A DNA stretch of 64,000 bases, from positions 1-64,000 of the forward strand of contig NW_026252366.1 of the NCBI RefSeq assembly GCF_025094135.1, read 5' to 3'. Shown here in pieces: positions 32,001 through 43,165 of the stretch (the first letter of the stretch is position 1; each line of letters begins with the position of its first letter). The position numbers and the translations under genes are program-made. The DNA comes from Mucor mucedo (Eukaryota > Mucoromycota > Mucoromycetes > Mucorales > Mucoraceae). Under the pieces are notes generated by a model, which was not told the DNA's origin, did not search any database, and saw nothing but the letters and a program-made list of their open reading frames with translations.

Positions 32001-33174
32001 GCTGTAAAGATACATCTGATCTAAATATATCAACACTTCCGAGTCCACCACCGGATCCGTACCAAGAGTCAATGTTGATTCTGATGCCACTTGTGGCTAC
32101 TTCTTGAACTACAGTAAAATCCTGATAAGGTATGGCTGAATCGTTTGATAAAATACATTTTTCCGAGCAAGTGATGGGCAGGTTTGTAACAGGATCTTTG
32201 TATGATAATTGGAAATATTGATTTGATCCAAGTGAGATAATGCTATAAATAAATATTTAGTCATGTAAAAATAAGGGGAAAGAAAGAAGAAAAAAAAAAT
32301 TCTTTTCATACTTGAATTCATTTGTATTCTTTCCATCGATATGTACATTTGATAATCTAAAAACAGATGGCTTTGCAGGAGAATTAAACAGGGCTTCCCA
32401 ATAACCAGGCATACCGTCTTGTAATAACCATGGAGACTGAGAACATATAACGCCCATGGGATCTGTGTTGTTACCAAACATGGCTGAGTTACCAGCAGAG
32501 ATAGTAGCAGACGAAATCAAGTTGACTGTTTGACTTGTGTTCTGGTTAAAAAATTGACCATCACCCGTTGAATCAAAATTACCACCAAATACGATAGATT
32601 GCTGTTGATCGTGACGGATAATTGAGTAAACAGGGCCGTTGAAGCCCTTCCAAGGTAAAGGACTCCATTGGTTGTCCTTCCATAAGGCAACATGACCAGC
32701 ATAGTCTGTTTTATTAGCACCGATGGGAGCTATGAAATCACCACCGACATAAACTTGATTTGTATCACAGTAAAGTGATCTCACTTCACCATCTAAACCT
32801 TGTTGTAAAGGCGATAACTGACGTGCCTGCGTATCAAATTCGACAATATGGTTGTAATTTGTTGAATTGATCGTAGTGAAATCACCTGCCAGGATATATT
32901 TGGTATCCGATAGTTTACAAGAGGTCGAGATAGTTCCGTTCAGTGTGGCGAATCGGTTAAAAAATAAAATATCGTCATCTAACTGTGAAATGACCAAGCC
33001 ATTAAGATTACTTGATTGTTCGAATTGAGTCCAATGTTTAAATGGCGAGATTCCAACATAGTCTCCAATAAACCCTAATTGGCCACCAAGAGAATCAAGC
33101 TTGATGGTTGGTACATCAAGTCCATCATTGCAATGAACGAAAATCAAAAGAAGGAACCATAGTGTTGTAACCAT
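29078..33174 (-). CDS. RAX2: Rax2-like cortical landmark protein with C-terminal SH3 domain
   Basis: A signal peptide (MVTTLWFLLLIFVHCNDGLD) starts a large extracellular region of beta-propeller type repeats: ILAGDFTTINSTNYNHIV, QVYVGGDFIAPIG, SIVFGGNFDSTGDG, QLVLGGLFNNT, QLLVGGQFKGTLDGS and many W-x-x-L units. A membrane helix (IPAVILISIAISLAILFVLI, about 29640-29700) precedes basic KRRN and a cytoplasmic tail of about 190 aa. The tail ends in an SH3 domain: KVYYAKYPFEAKEFGELAFD, VWWMGYKDDGSG, GLFPSNYV. About 1,280 aa in four exons. Rax2 marks old growth sites and guides polarity in yeasts and hyphae. The SH3 would couple it to proline-rich polarity or actin partners. Confidence 0.88.
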
Positions 33175-34489
33175 GACCTTTTTTATTATTATTCAAAAAT
33201 CGAATTATTTTCAAAAATTAAAAATATGTAAAAAAAAAAAAAAAAAAATAAAAGCTGTTCGACTTTTTTTTTTTCTGTTAAAAAGAGTGTAATGTGTTGA
33301 TGTGTGAATAAAAAGGAGAACCTGATAATAAACAAAAAAAAAAAAAAAAAAAAAAAAAAACTAATTTACACAGAAAAATTGACAACAATTACTGCTTTTT
33401 ATAAATCAAAGAATCATGTCTCTTATGAGAGTAGAACGTGTCCAATAATTTGATGGGTTGCCGTTGCTAAATATGGAGATGAGGCACTCTGCAAGTCAAA
33501 ATAAAGAGAGAGAAAAAAAGCCTCGTATCACTTGGTTATTTCGGTGTGCAACACATGTCATCATTTTTTTGGTGCAACCTAGTCTTTTGACACCTTTTTA
33601 GTCGGCCTGTACATAATAAACATTGACTTGTTTGAAGTATATTTGATAGAAACATGGCGTATGACTACATGTGTAAACATATGCTGAGATAAAATATGCT
33701 CGTTTTATACACATTCAAGTAAAACGTAATGACGGGTGTTCCCCTTATTTCGGAACCAGCCTTTCCTTGATCTTGCACTATTCTCAATGCAGACTAGGGT
33801 AGATTCCCAACGTAAATAAAGCAGTAAGTTCAACTGCTCCATTCGATCCCACTACCTTATTTGCAAACACGAAGAATGGAGGGACGTTTTTTTTTCGCGG
33901 CTCTATAAAATAGTATCTATGCAGTCGTTTCGTGTAACCAGCATGTATCCAAGTCATGTTTCTTTTTGACAACCTCACAACGACAAATAATGTACACAAC
34001 TAAGCTCAGCTTGAGTTATCAGTGCTGCGTTTACATATGTACATACATCGTGCACACGCTTATATAAAAGGGTTTGTTATACCAGTTTTTTTTATTTTTT
34101 TTCAAGAAAAAAAAAAATAACACTGCTCATCATCAGGTTTAAGCTTCATTAAATCTAGCATTGTCTCAATTTCCAGTTTCATGTACCCTTGAAAAAAGTT
34201 GCAGTAAAAAGGTGTCGGCTAATTGTTTTATTTTCTTTCCCTCTAGACAAGTTTATCATACCACAAAGTTTAAGAAAACCTACAAATTCACATATTAATT
34301 TCACATGATACGAACAGAGAATGCGTATACGAATTATTTATTTATTTATTTCGAGAAATATAAACAAAACTTTATGTCCTGAAAGCGGGGTTTTTAGGCT
34401 TTTTTTTTTTCATACACACACCTTGAATTTTAAATTTAAACGCAATTCTTGTTTCTCTTTCTTCTTTTTTTAAAATATATTCCACATAA
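33175..34489. promoter_or_regulatory. Divergent intergenic region, Rax2 and RhoGAP promoters
   Basis: About 1.3 kb with long A runs (33231-33248, 33330-33360) close to the Rax2 start. A short (TTTA)n stretch lies near 34335. The frame at 33784-33999 on the minus strand has no recognised domain. No gene or RNA is recognised. Confidence 0.45.
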
Positions 34490-36841
34490 ATGACACAATA
34501 CCTTGTAGCTGTATGGGATTATACTGCCGAAGGAGAGTTCGAGCTTTCTTTTAAACAAGGCGATAGAATTAAACTGCTGGAAAAACATAACGACGACTGG
34601 TAAAAGGACACCACTTTGTTTATATGGGAATGACATTTTTTTTATTCACCTTTTGTATTATCTTTTTAGGTGGGAAGGTAACCAAATAAAAAGAAGCAAG
34701 CTTGCATAAAAAATATTTTTTTTTTTACTCATTCAGTGTCTAAATCAGGTGAATTAAATGAAGAAATTGGTTTCTTTCCTGCAAATAGAATCCGGTTAGA
34801 AACGTCGCAAGGTGAGTTTTTTTATTTTTTGAACAATACAACCTCACATGCCAACTAATTGTCACCAATGCATAGGTCCTCAAAGTGTAAGAGTCCGACT
34901 GAAATCGTAATAAGAATAATAATAGAAGCAAGAATTAATTATTGTCCCATGTGCAGGAACCTTTAACGACTGAAGAACCACCGACAATGCCTACTTCTCA
35001 TCAACCTATGCAACCACAGGCCGTCGAAACACCCATTCCATCCCCTCCTAAAGTCATTTACGATTCGCCATTACCACAAGGCTGGGAACATGCCTATGGT
35101 AAGTCCAAAAGTATGTGTTTACCGAGTCGTTGACCAAGTTGTATTTTAGATGAGGAAGGCACCATATATTATTTTAATGAGTTTACAGGTGAATCTCGAT
35201 GGGAACGACCAGCAGATGAACTGGAGGAGGAAAAAGAAGAAGAAGGAGAAGAGGACGAGGAGGAGGAAGAGGAGCGGCGTGGTGAAATTAAACGGGACGA
35301 AAGTCTCGAAAGTTATGCACAAAGTCTACAACCTGACGAATTAAAGAAACTGGTAAACGACACACAACATATAGTGTACAAGCACATGGGAACTGAAGTC
35401 ATATGTAGGAATTTCATCAATTGAAACCAGATTGGATTCGACACAAGGGGTACGTCCAGATGAAGATGATCTCGGAAAAGGAGGATGGAGGCAAACTTAG
35501 TTCCTGGAAAGTCTATTATGCAGTTTTATCCAATGGCTTTTTGTTGTTGTACAAGGAAGCCCACGCTAAAAGCAAGGTACGTAGCCATAAATATATAATC
35601 CTTCTCCCGAATTACAAGACTTACACTCTAGTAGAAACCATCACATACTCATGTTCCGGTAGGTAGTTTTGATCTGGAATCTTGCAAGATTGATCCAGCA
35701 GGGAAGCAAGATACAAAACGCAAACACGTATTCATTATCTCGACACCCAAAAAAGTAAAACTTTATATACAAACAACAAGCGACAAGGAATTTTCTGCTT
35801 GGCTGGACGCTATTATGAGAGAACTGGTGAAGCGTAAGGAAGGTCAAAACGAGGACACAGGTATTTTTTATATAAAACTTAAACCAGATACCTTTTTCAC
35901 TCCCACTCATATGTTATGCAAGAAATTTTGAGACTTTTAAAATCACTTACATTTGACGAAAGCCAAATGAAAGTCAACCGAAAAATGACGAGCACAGATG
36001 ATAAAAAGAGTAAGGGACATTGGTTTTCTTCCAAACCAGGTAAAAATGGTGACATTCGAAAAATTGAACCTCGGTATGTATATGGCCAAACACAACCTTC
36101 TGGTGAAAATGATGTGTTTGGCGGACTTTTGAGAATGGAAGAAAATGGAGACATACCCCATATTGTCACCCTCTGTATTAAGGAAGTGGAAGCAAGAGGG
36201 TTAAAGTCGGTGGGCATATATCGATTGTCTGGCCCAGCTTCTACCATACAAAAATACAGAGCTGCGTTTAATAATAGTAAGTTGTTGTTAATATCTAGTT
36301 TGATCAAATGTACTAAGTCAAGTTATTTTTTTATTAAAAAAAAAAAAAGAGGAAGCAGTGTCATTTAAGGACGAACAGGATATTAATACTGTGACTGGTT
36401 TACTAAAACTCTATTTCCGAGAACTTCGTAATCCTTTGATGACACATGAATATTACGACTGGTTTATGGAAGCCGCCAGTAAAGTATTGAATGCCCTTTA
36501 AAAAGAAATTAGATGATATTTATTGATTGTTACTAGGAATGAACGATTACGAGGAGAGAATGTATCAGATTAAATCCATCATCCACAGTTTACCCAAGCC
36601 GAATTATACGGTATTAGAATATCTTATGCGACATTTAAATTTAGTGGCATCTTATTCAGAGATCAACAAAATGGAGTCATCCAATTTAGCATTAATATTC
36701 TCGGTTGGATTATTAAGGTCCCCACTAGAAGATCTGAGCAGTATCATGCAGTCAGACCTTCAGAGTAAAATCATTGAAGCCATTATTCAACAAGTAGATT
36801 GGTTCTTTGAAGAAGAAGAGGAAAACGTAGAGGATGTTTAA
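34490..36841 (+). CDS. SH3-WW-PH-RhoGAP signalling protein
   Basis: The SH3 (YLVAVWDYTAEGEFELSFKQ...DDWWEVSKSGELNEEIGFFP) is split by three introns, one within the WW pair. The WW domain is LPQGWEHAYDEEGTIYYFNE with SRWERP. An acidic Glu run (ELEEEKEEEGEEDEEEEEE) follows. The PH domain reads IRHKGYVQMKMISEKED, SSWKVYYAVLSNGFLLLY to EFSAWLDAIMREL. The RhoGAP domain has VFGGLLRMEENGDIPHIVTL, the arginine finger in GIYRLSG, TGLLKLYFRELRNPLM, and SNLALIFSVGLLRSP. Start ATG 34490; stop TAA 36839-36841. It should down-regulate Cdc42 or Rac at membranes. This order matches animal ARHGAP12/27. The divergent neighbour Rax2 is also a polarity gene. Confidence 0.9.
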
Positions 36842-36874
36842 AAAATAAAATTTTATTTATATATATATATTATG

Positions 36875-38405
36875 TTACAAGTGTTGGGTGGCTGTTCTCA
36901 GTTCAAGATTATCCGAATTATCTAGTACTTCAAACACGGTATTATTACTAATGTCAGGTTTATAATTTTCAGAGCAGGAAAATGAAAGTCTTGCTTTACG
37001 GACAGGTTTATGTTTTAAAAACTACAAGAGAATATCTAATTAGATAGTGTAACAATACAAGAAAAAAAGATGAACTTACAGCTCCAGTGGCGCCCAAATG
37101 ACCTTCATGACGAAGAAATAAGGCCTTCATATCGCCATTTGACCAGAACTTGATTGCATAGGATAGTGAGTTCATAGTAATGGGATGACCACGAATGAAG
37201 CAACCACCAAAGTAAATTCGCTTAATGCCATGCTGTTGTGCATTCAAGTAAGCAATTTGACCAATGTTATTACTGACCATGAACAATAGACTCTTTGCAA
37301 TATCCCCTGAGGCAAAATTATCCTTATTTTGACGTGTGTTTTTCTTGAAAACTTTACCAAAACTCGATGCTATCCGCGATGACTTCAGTCCGAGTTTACT
37401 GTAATCTGAGCCATAAATATCTCCCACTAATAAATCCACATTTTTATTATCACCAGTCTTGGAAATGGCCAGCATATCTAGATTATATGATGAGTCACTC
37501 TTCTTCTTTCCCGTTGTTGACATATCTCACTTACCATCAAATGACGGTGCATCGGTTAATAATGATAACAAACCCCAAAGAGTACCACCGCCCAGCTAAT
37601 AATTACTGCGTTTAGACATCACAATTTAAAAATAAAATAAAAAAGATCTTACCGAGGTACCACTAATACGGGTGAAATCTTTTGGGCCCGGACCATCTAC
37701 TTTCAGAATACTCACGCCTGAGCCAATATTTACAAGCTACGAGCCAAAAACATGTCAGTTTTTTTTTGGGTCATTTTTAGAAATGAAAATCATACCATAT
37801 ATGGGTATACGTCTTTTGACTTTTCTTCGAAACGAATGGGGTCAGCATCAAGTTCATTATAAGTAAACACTTCATAGGGTATCTCTGTAATAAAAAAGCT
37901 CAGGCCTGGGAAAATAATGAGTTAGATGATGATGAGCCTCTTTTTTTTTTTTTATGGTAGCATGTACCTGTTATTAAACATTCCATTTCATCTTCTTTCT
38001 GAACGATTACGCCGGGTAATTTTGAAGTTAACTTGTCGTGATATAAATGAGCACCACCACCTGTTGCTTTTAAGACCTGTTGTGTACCGTAGTGTTGAGC
38101 ATCTTTTAGTAATTCCACAATAAAGTCAATACAGTCATCGACTTGTTCTGTTTCAAAAATTTTAAAGTGAAGACGGCCTCCTTTTCTGTCAGCGGATAAG
38201 GTGAAATAGATGACTTTTGCTAAAGACCCTCCAATCTAAAATAAATTGAATTCATTGTTAATTATTGTGATAGATATACAAAAAATGTTTGACTTACATC
38301 CACAGCAATTTGTGAGACGTGTTCAGTTTGATTAGGCAAGACAATATCTCGAGTTTCATGAGCAGCATAAAATGCCTCAGATACGCTTGCACCTACAACG
38401 TTCAT
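36875..38405 (-). CDS. Pantothenate kinase (eukaryotic type II)
   Basis: Starts MNVVGASVSEAFYAAHETRD (ATG 38403-38405), then HVSQIAVD|IGGSLAKVIYFTLS (the conserved GGSLAK), TQQVLKATGGGAHLYHDKL, LVNIGSGVSILKVDG, ISGTSLGGGTLWGLLSLLT, VGDIYGSDYSKLGLKSSRIA, SLLFMVSNNIGQIAYLNAQ, YFGGCFIRGHPITM and a final exon SCSENYKPDISNNT...ELRTATQHL. These are all PanK signature blocks. The enzyme phosphorylates pantothenate, the first and controlling step of CoA synthesis, and is regulated by acyl-CoA in this class. About 8 exons. The stop codon lies 33 bp from the stop of the convergent RhoGAP gene. Confidence 0.94.
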
Positions 38406-39309
38406 GATATTTTTTTCTTTTTTTATTTTTATAGGGGAAATCAAAAATTAAATAAAGAAAGAGAAATTTTTATTTTGATCGGAGCGCAACTGGTCCAACT
38501 TTTATTTGTCATGGCAATGGGGGTTTTTTTTTGGGGTTGACGTTTTCTAATATCTCGGGCTGTCATTTTTTTTTTTTTTTTGTACCCCTGCAAAAAAATT
38601 CCGAGAATACAAACATAAAAATAAAACCTTATTGTATAATCGCATTTACCATGGGAAAACATGTTTACACTGAAAGAAATGTGCCTGGATGGGCCAATAT
38701 TAAAAAATTGATTAATCATGACTAAAGGTTTGAAACTCATCAAATAAACAAAAAAGGGGGCTTGCATTTATTATAGCATTCAGGCATCTAAAAACCAAGT
38801 GTGGAGTCACATACAGACACTTTTTTTGTATGTGTTTATAGAGACTTTTAAGAGATACGAGTTTCGGCATACATGGCAGCACGTCAAAATCCTCACTCCT
38901 TACTTGGGATTGTGTGACAAACCTGGGAGAAAGATATTTTTTTTTGGTACCAGCCAGAAAAAAAAAATGTTACATCAATTACAGGTACACATGTGGAAGG
39001 TAATTACGGATCTATATCATAAGCATAAATAAAGCTCAATCTCAAATGAAAGGCGAGTTTTTTGTCCTGACGTACTGGTGTATTCGCAAATGAAAAAGTA
39101 TTTTCGGTTAAAAGTGTTTGTTACATTTCGTATTGTTAAAGGTTCAAGTTTAAAAGAGAATGTGTATGTGCAACTTGACCTGTTCATATTTTCTGCGCAC
39201 TGCTCACGCTTACAAATATCGGCTCAGTTTGTGTTACTGTTATTTGCGCTGACTAGATATTCTGTAATGACCACCCCCTTAGATTAAACAATGTGATCAG
39301 TACCCTTAC
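38406..39309. other. Intergenic with short open frames of no clear origin
   Basis: Contains T runs at 38522-38532 and 38567-38581 and small plus-strand frames at 38799-39032 and 39078-39287 without recognised motifs. The first part is the PanK promoter. The right end abuts the transposon relic. Possibly part of the same dead element, but nothing specific can be read. Confidence 0.4.
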
Positions 39310-39795
39310 TTACCATTTTAATAGGCCAAAGCGATAACTTATTGGATGTTTCAGTGAAAGTATCGGGGCGTTTGCCAAAGTTTCTTAAACTGCTCAAGAT
39401 TCTTTTAAGAAGTTTAATACGGCTGCAAGGTACATGATTCCACGGCCTTCTTTTTTTCTCTGTGACCCTCAACTGGCTGAATACACGAGATGTTCTTCCA
39501 CCTAGAATTCCTTATTAGTAGTCATCAATAATTTATTTTTTTGGCCTACCTCAACAAGCGAGTATTTGAAAGTTCCCAACTTATTCCTTTGCAGGTTGGG
39601 TAATGAGAGGACGTTCTAAACTCATTTATCAAATATACCACAAAATTATATCTCTTGAGCATTCTTATCAGGTTTTTGTTTTGGATAGACTCTTGAGACT
39701 TGACATTTGGGGTAGACCAATCTCCTAATATCAAAATGGCATCTTGACCAAATTTTGTTTTTCGAGCTTTGCATTATCCGAAATGGCAAGAACTG
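39310..39795 (-). mobile_element. Relic of a Fanzor/TnpB-like transposon protein (C-terminal part)
   Basis: Minus-strand frames read, in order: LPFRIMQSSKN, a shift, DAILILGDWSTPNVKSQE, KNLIRMLKRYNFVVYLINEF, RTSSHYPTCKG, then after stops RRPWNHV, LAAVLNF in the next frame, ILSSLRNFGKRPDTFTE. The sequence (L/V)xGDWS, RxML..GF.VYLINEFRTSSxCPxC, WNxDLAAxLNF, ILxxLRxxGxRP is what I recall of the C-terminal RuvC and zinc-ribbon part of eukaryotic TnpB homologues in Mucoromycota. One base near 39427-39432 shifts the WN..LAA block. Stops follow the first half of the Cys ribbon. Identification is from memory and needs a profile search. Confidence 0.5.
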
Positions 39796-40460
39796 TAATA
39801 TATGTTAAATGGCCACTGATACTGTTTTAATGATCACTCGGATGTTCTAATAAAGTGCTACTCCCTCGGTTAAACGTCAAACAAGTTTAATGGGTTGCCT
39901 TCCATTCGAAAAAATTGGTCAAGCAAGTGAATACTTGCGATTACGGGTTTTCCTTCACCCTACAAACTCCAAGCTTTCCATGCAAAGTATGGTCGGATGA
40001 TGACAGTTGAATTAATAAATCATACTTTTAAGTTGGGTCAGCCGAAAGGCAGAGGTTAATTAGCGATAAACCATCTTAATCTATTAATTTGAAAAGTCTC
40101 GCGTGTGAAAATCTGAATTTTAATGTTTCTTTACATGGATTAATCATGTGCATTGTATATTGGAGTTTTAGCATGATTAGACAAAATCATCCTATCAAGA
40201 GCACAGTATCCTCGTAGATGTTAACGAGGTCAATAAATAAAGTCTGAGGCTTCTCATAAAGAAAACTTCCCTCTTGCTCCGGGTGACATGTAGTCCTGAC
40301 ATGCCTATGACTAATAATGTCTGCCGAGGGAGCCCTTAGATAAACTATAGACGGATGTAAGAAAGAAAAGCTGGATATGATCTTTTTTTTTTTTTTTAGT
40401 TGATGGATATGATATTTGCATGTGTATTTTGTTTTTTTATTTTATTTTTATGTTTATAGT
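39796..40460. other. Intergenic, possible decayed element sequence
   Basis: No open frame is convincing. Part may be the degraded N-terminal half of the adjacent transposon relic. A T run lies at 40382-40398. The right edge is the 3' flank of the mitochondrial IF-2 gene. Confidence 0.4.
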
Positions 40461-43165
40461 CTATAATTTTTGCTTGGTTTCAATTGTTTGTACACTTTGG
40501 ATAATATCGCCTGCTTTGAAATCGGTAAAGCCTTCAAAGGACATACCACATTCCAACCCCTTTTTAGCTTCCGTGATTTCCTTTTTCACTTGACGAAGAT
40601 CACTAATTTCACCTTCCCATACGGTTTCCTTGTTGCGCACGATTCGGACGCGACCGTTTTTACTGATGGAGCCATTGGTGACACGACAACCTGCGACAGG
40701 GCGAGTTTCTCTACCCTTTGTATTGATGTCGAAGACTTGTAATAATGCAGCTTCACCCACCACCTGTGTTGTCACGATCGGTGGCAGCATGTCACTTAAT
40801 GTATCCTTGACTTCCTCTAATAATTTATAAATGATCGAATAGGATTTGACCTGGACGCCAATTTTCGATGCCTCGGCCATGATACGTTTGTCTGCCTTGA
40901 CATTGAAGCCAATGACTTGACCCTCGCATGCGGAGGCTAACTGGACGTCACCTTCAGAGATGTTACCCACACTGCTATGCACTACCTTGACCCGGATTTG
41001 CTTGTTTTGAAGTCCAGCCAGACAGTCGACGACGGCCTCCACGGTGCCGCTCACATCGCCCTTGACGACAGCGCGCAGTTCCAACATCTCTTGTTTATCG
41101 TCTTCGCCTGTTTCCTGTTTCAGGTTGGTCTGGATAGCACTGAGACGTTTACCCAAAGAGTCCGGTAAGACCTCTGACAAACCCTTTTGATACATGTACA
41201 TTTCCTTTTTGTAGGCCTTTTCAGCCATACGCTCCTGTTCCAGTTGCTCTCGCTGATGACGGCGTTTATCGTTGATCACTTCTAAATCACGGAGTTGTTG
41301 CTCTCGTTGGTGACGTGCAACACGATTATCCACGACTGTTTTGGCAAGGTTCTGGGAACGATAAAAAAAAATTAGCAGCTTAATATACTTACTTTTATCA
41401 CCTTTTCTTTTTGTGGTTTACCTCATCTGTAGCTGTCAACATTTCATCACCAGCACTAGGGACATCTTTCCAACCGATGACCTTGACAGGTGTACCTGGT
41501 GGAGCTTCCTTGACGGGTTTACCTTGATAATCGGTCATGGATCTGACCTTACACCACGTCTGACCTGCGACAACGACGGATCCGGCCTTGAGGGTACCTC
41601 TTTGCACCAAGATGGTGGCGACGTTACCTCTTCCCTTTTCAATCTGAGATTCAATCACCACACCCTCTGCATGATTCCCCCTTTCGGCTTTCAATTCCAA
41701 GATCTCGGACAAGGTGACGATGGTTTCTTCCAACTGGTCCAGGTTTTTACCTGTCAATCCGGATACTTCCACACAGGGCACATCGCCACCGATTTCTTCC
41801 AGGTGCACATTGTAGCGTGCTAATTCTTGTTTCACACGCGATGCGTCTACTCCGGGTTTATCGCACTTGTTGATAGCGACGACGATAGGGACGTTGGCTG
41901 CGTGCGCGTGTTTAATGGCTTCCTGTGTTTGGGGCATGACTCCGTCGTCGGCTGCTACGACGAGAACAACGATGTCGGTGACTTGTGCGCCTCTCTGTCT
42001 CATTGAAGAAAAGGCAGCATGGCCTGGTGTATCCAAAAAAGTGATCATCTTGTTGGATGGAAGTTTTACTATTTGGGAGGAGGGAGGATTAATTTTTTAA
42101 GGTGGTTAAAGTAATTTTTTTTTTGAGAAGTGTACCTGAGAAGGCACCAATGTGCTGAGTAATACCACCGGCTTCTCCTGCAGCTACGGAGGTTTTACGA
42201 AGTGTATCCAATAAGGTGGTTTTTCCATGATCGACATGGCCCATGATGGTGACAATGGGAGGTCTATCGTGTAATTGACTGGGATCTTGGCAAGGAGATC
42301 TAATGGATTGTGTTGGTATCAAGGGGAAGCGCAGGATTTTTATGGGTAAAGGCTTACCTAGGAAACAGGTCAAGCGATTGTCTTGAATCCACAATGGGGT
42401 TCATATCCAATTGCATAGCGATAAGACTTGATTCATCCGCATTCAACACTAACGGGAAAAAAAAAGTTTAAATTGGATGCTGATAAAAGAATAAAATTTG
42501 CGAAATAAGAGCTTTTACATACTGCGATCATGCTTGGTGTTTCCCATATCCAATTCGTCCATGGTTCGAATGACTTGCTCTAATACGGGGTGTAAAGATA
42601 TTAGGATTTAAAGCATATACGAATAGAGGGATGAATTACCGATGCGAACACCCAAGACACGGGAAAGATTGGCGACGTTGATGATCTCGGGAATAAAAAC
42701 ATCCTTCATATGATTGCTCTCGGCGAGGTCTTTGGCCTTTAACTTTGCTTTTCGGACGGCCATCAAGTGACGTTCTTTTTCCTCTTCCTTTGCCAGCAGG
42801 TGAAGTTCCTCTTCCTTCTTTTTACGTTCTCTCTTTTGTGCAATGGTCTCTGTCTTTTTGGTGGGGGGAGGGGCGAATTTGTTGACGTGACGTTCGTGAG
42901 TTTTGTAAGATTCGCCTGCATGCTTTTCGGCATGTTGATCGACGGGTTTCTTCCAGTCTCGTTTGGGTGCTACTGCTCTTTTGGCGGTTGTGGGAGCACT
43001 GGCTCGGTCCCAGTTGGTTTTGGCAAGACCTTTGCCCTTTTTGGCACCCATGGGCTTTCCCAATGCACCTCCTCCTCCTCCTCCGGCGGCGACTTCTCTC
43101 AGCATGGGGCTGGTATGGAAACGCATGCGTTGTAAACCATGCTTCAGTAAGAATAATTGACTCAT
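40461..43165 (-). CDS. Mitochondrial translation initiation factor IF-2
   Basis: Starts MSQLFLLKHGLQRMRFHTSP (ATG 43163-43165), a mitochondrial presequence, then a charged Lys/Glu-rich linker and an IF2_N-like block (IPEIINVANLSRVLGVRI). The GTPase reads G1 GHVDHGKTTLLD, G2 GGITQHIGAF, G3 DTPGHAAF and G4 NKCDKP, followed by beta-barrels (IEKGRGNVATILVQRGTLKA) and the C-terminal IF2 domains (VKGDVSGTVEAVVDCL, GVQVKSYSIIYKLLEEV, VAGCRVTNGSISK, LECGMSFEGFTDFKAGD). About 780 aa, six or seven exons. It places fMet-tRNA on the mitochondrial small subunit. The local GC content is higher than in neighbouring genes. Confidence 0.95.

Noticed and set aside
33784..33999. 71-codon minus-strand frame upstream of Rax2
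   Set aside because: No recognised motif, no splice context and it lies in a promoter region.
40470..42100. Plus-strand frames up to 136 codons
   Set aside because: Antisense to mitochondrial IF-2, where GTPase motifs are intact on the minus strand.
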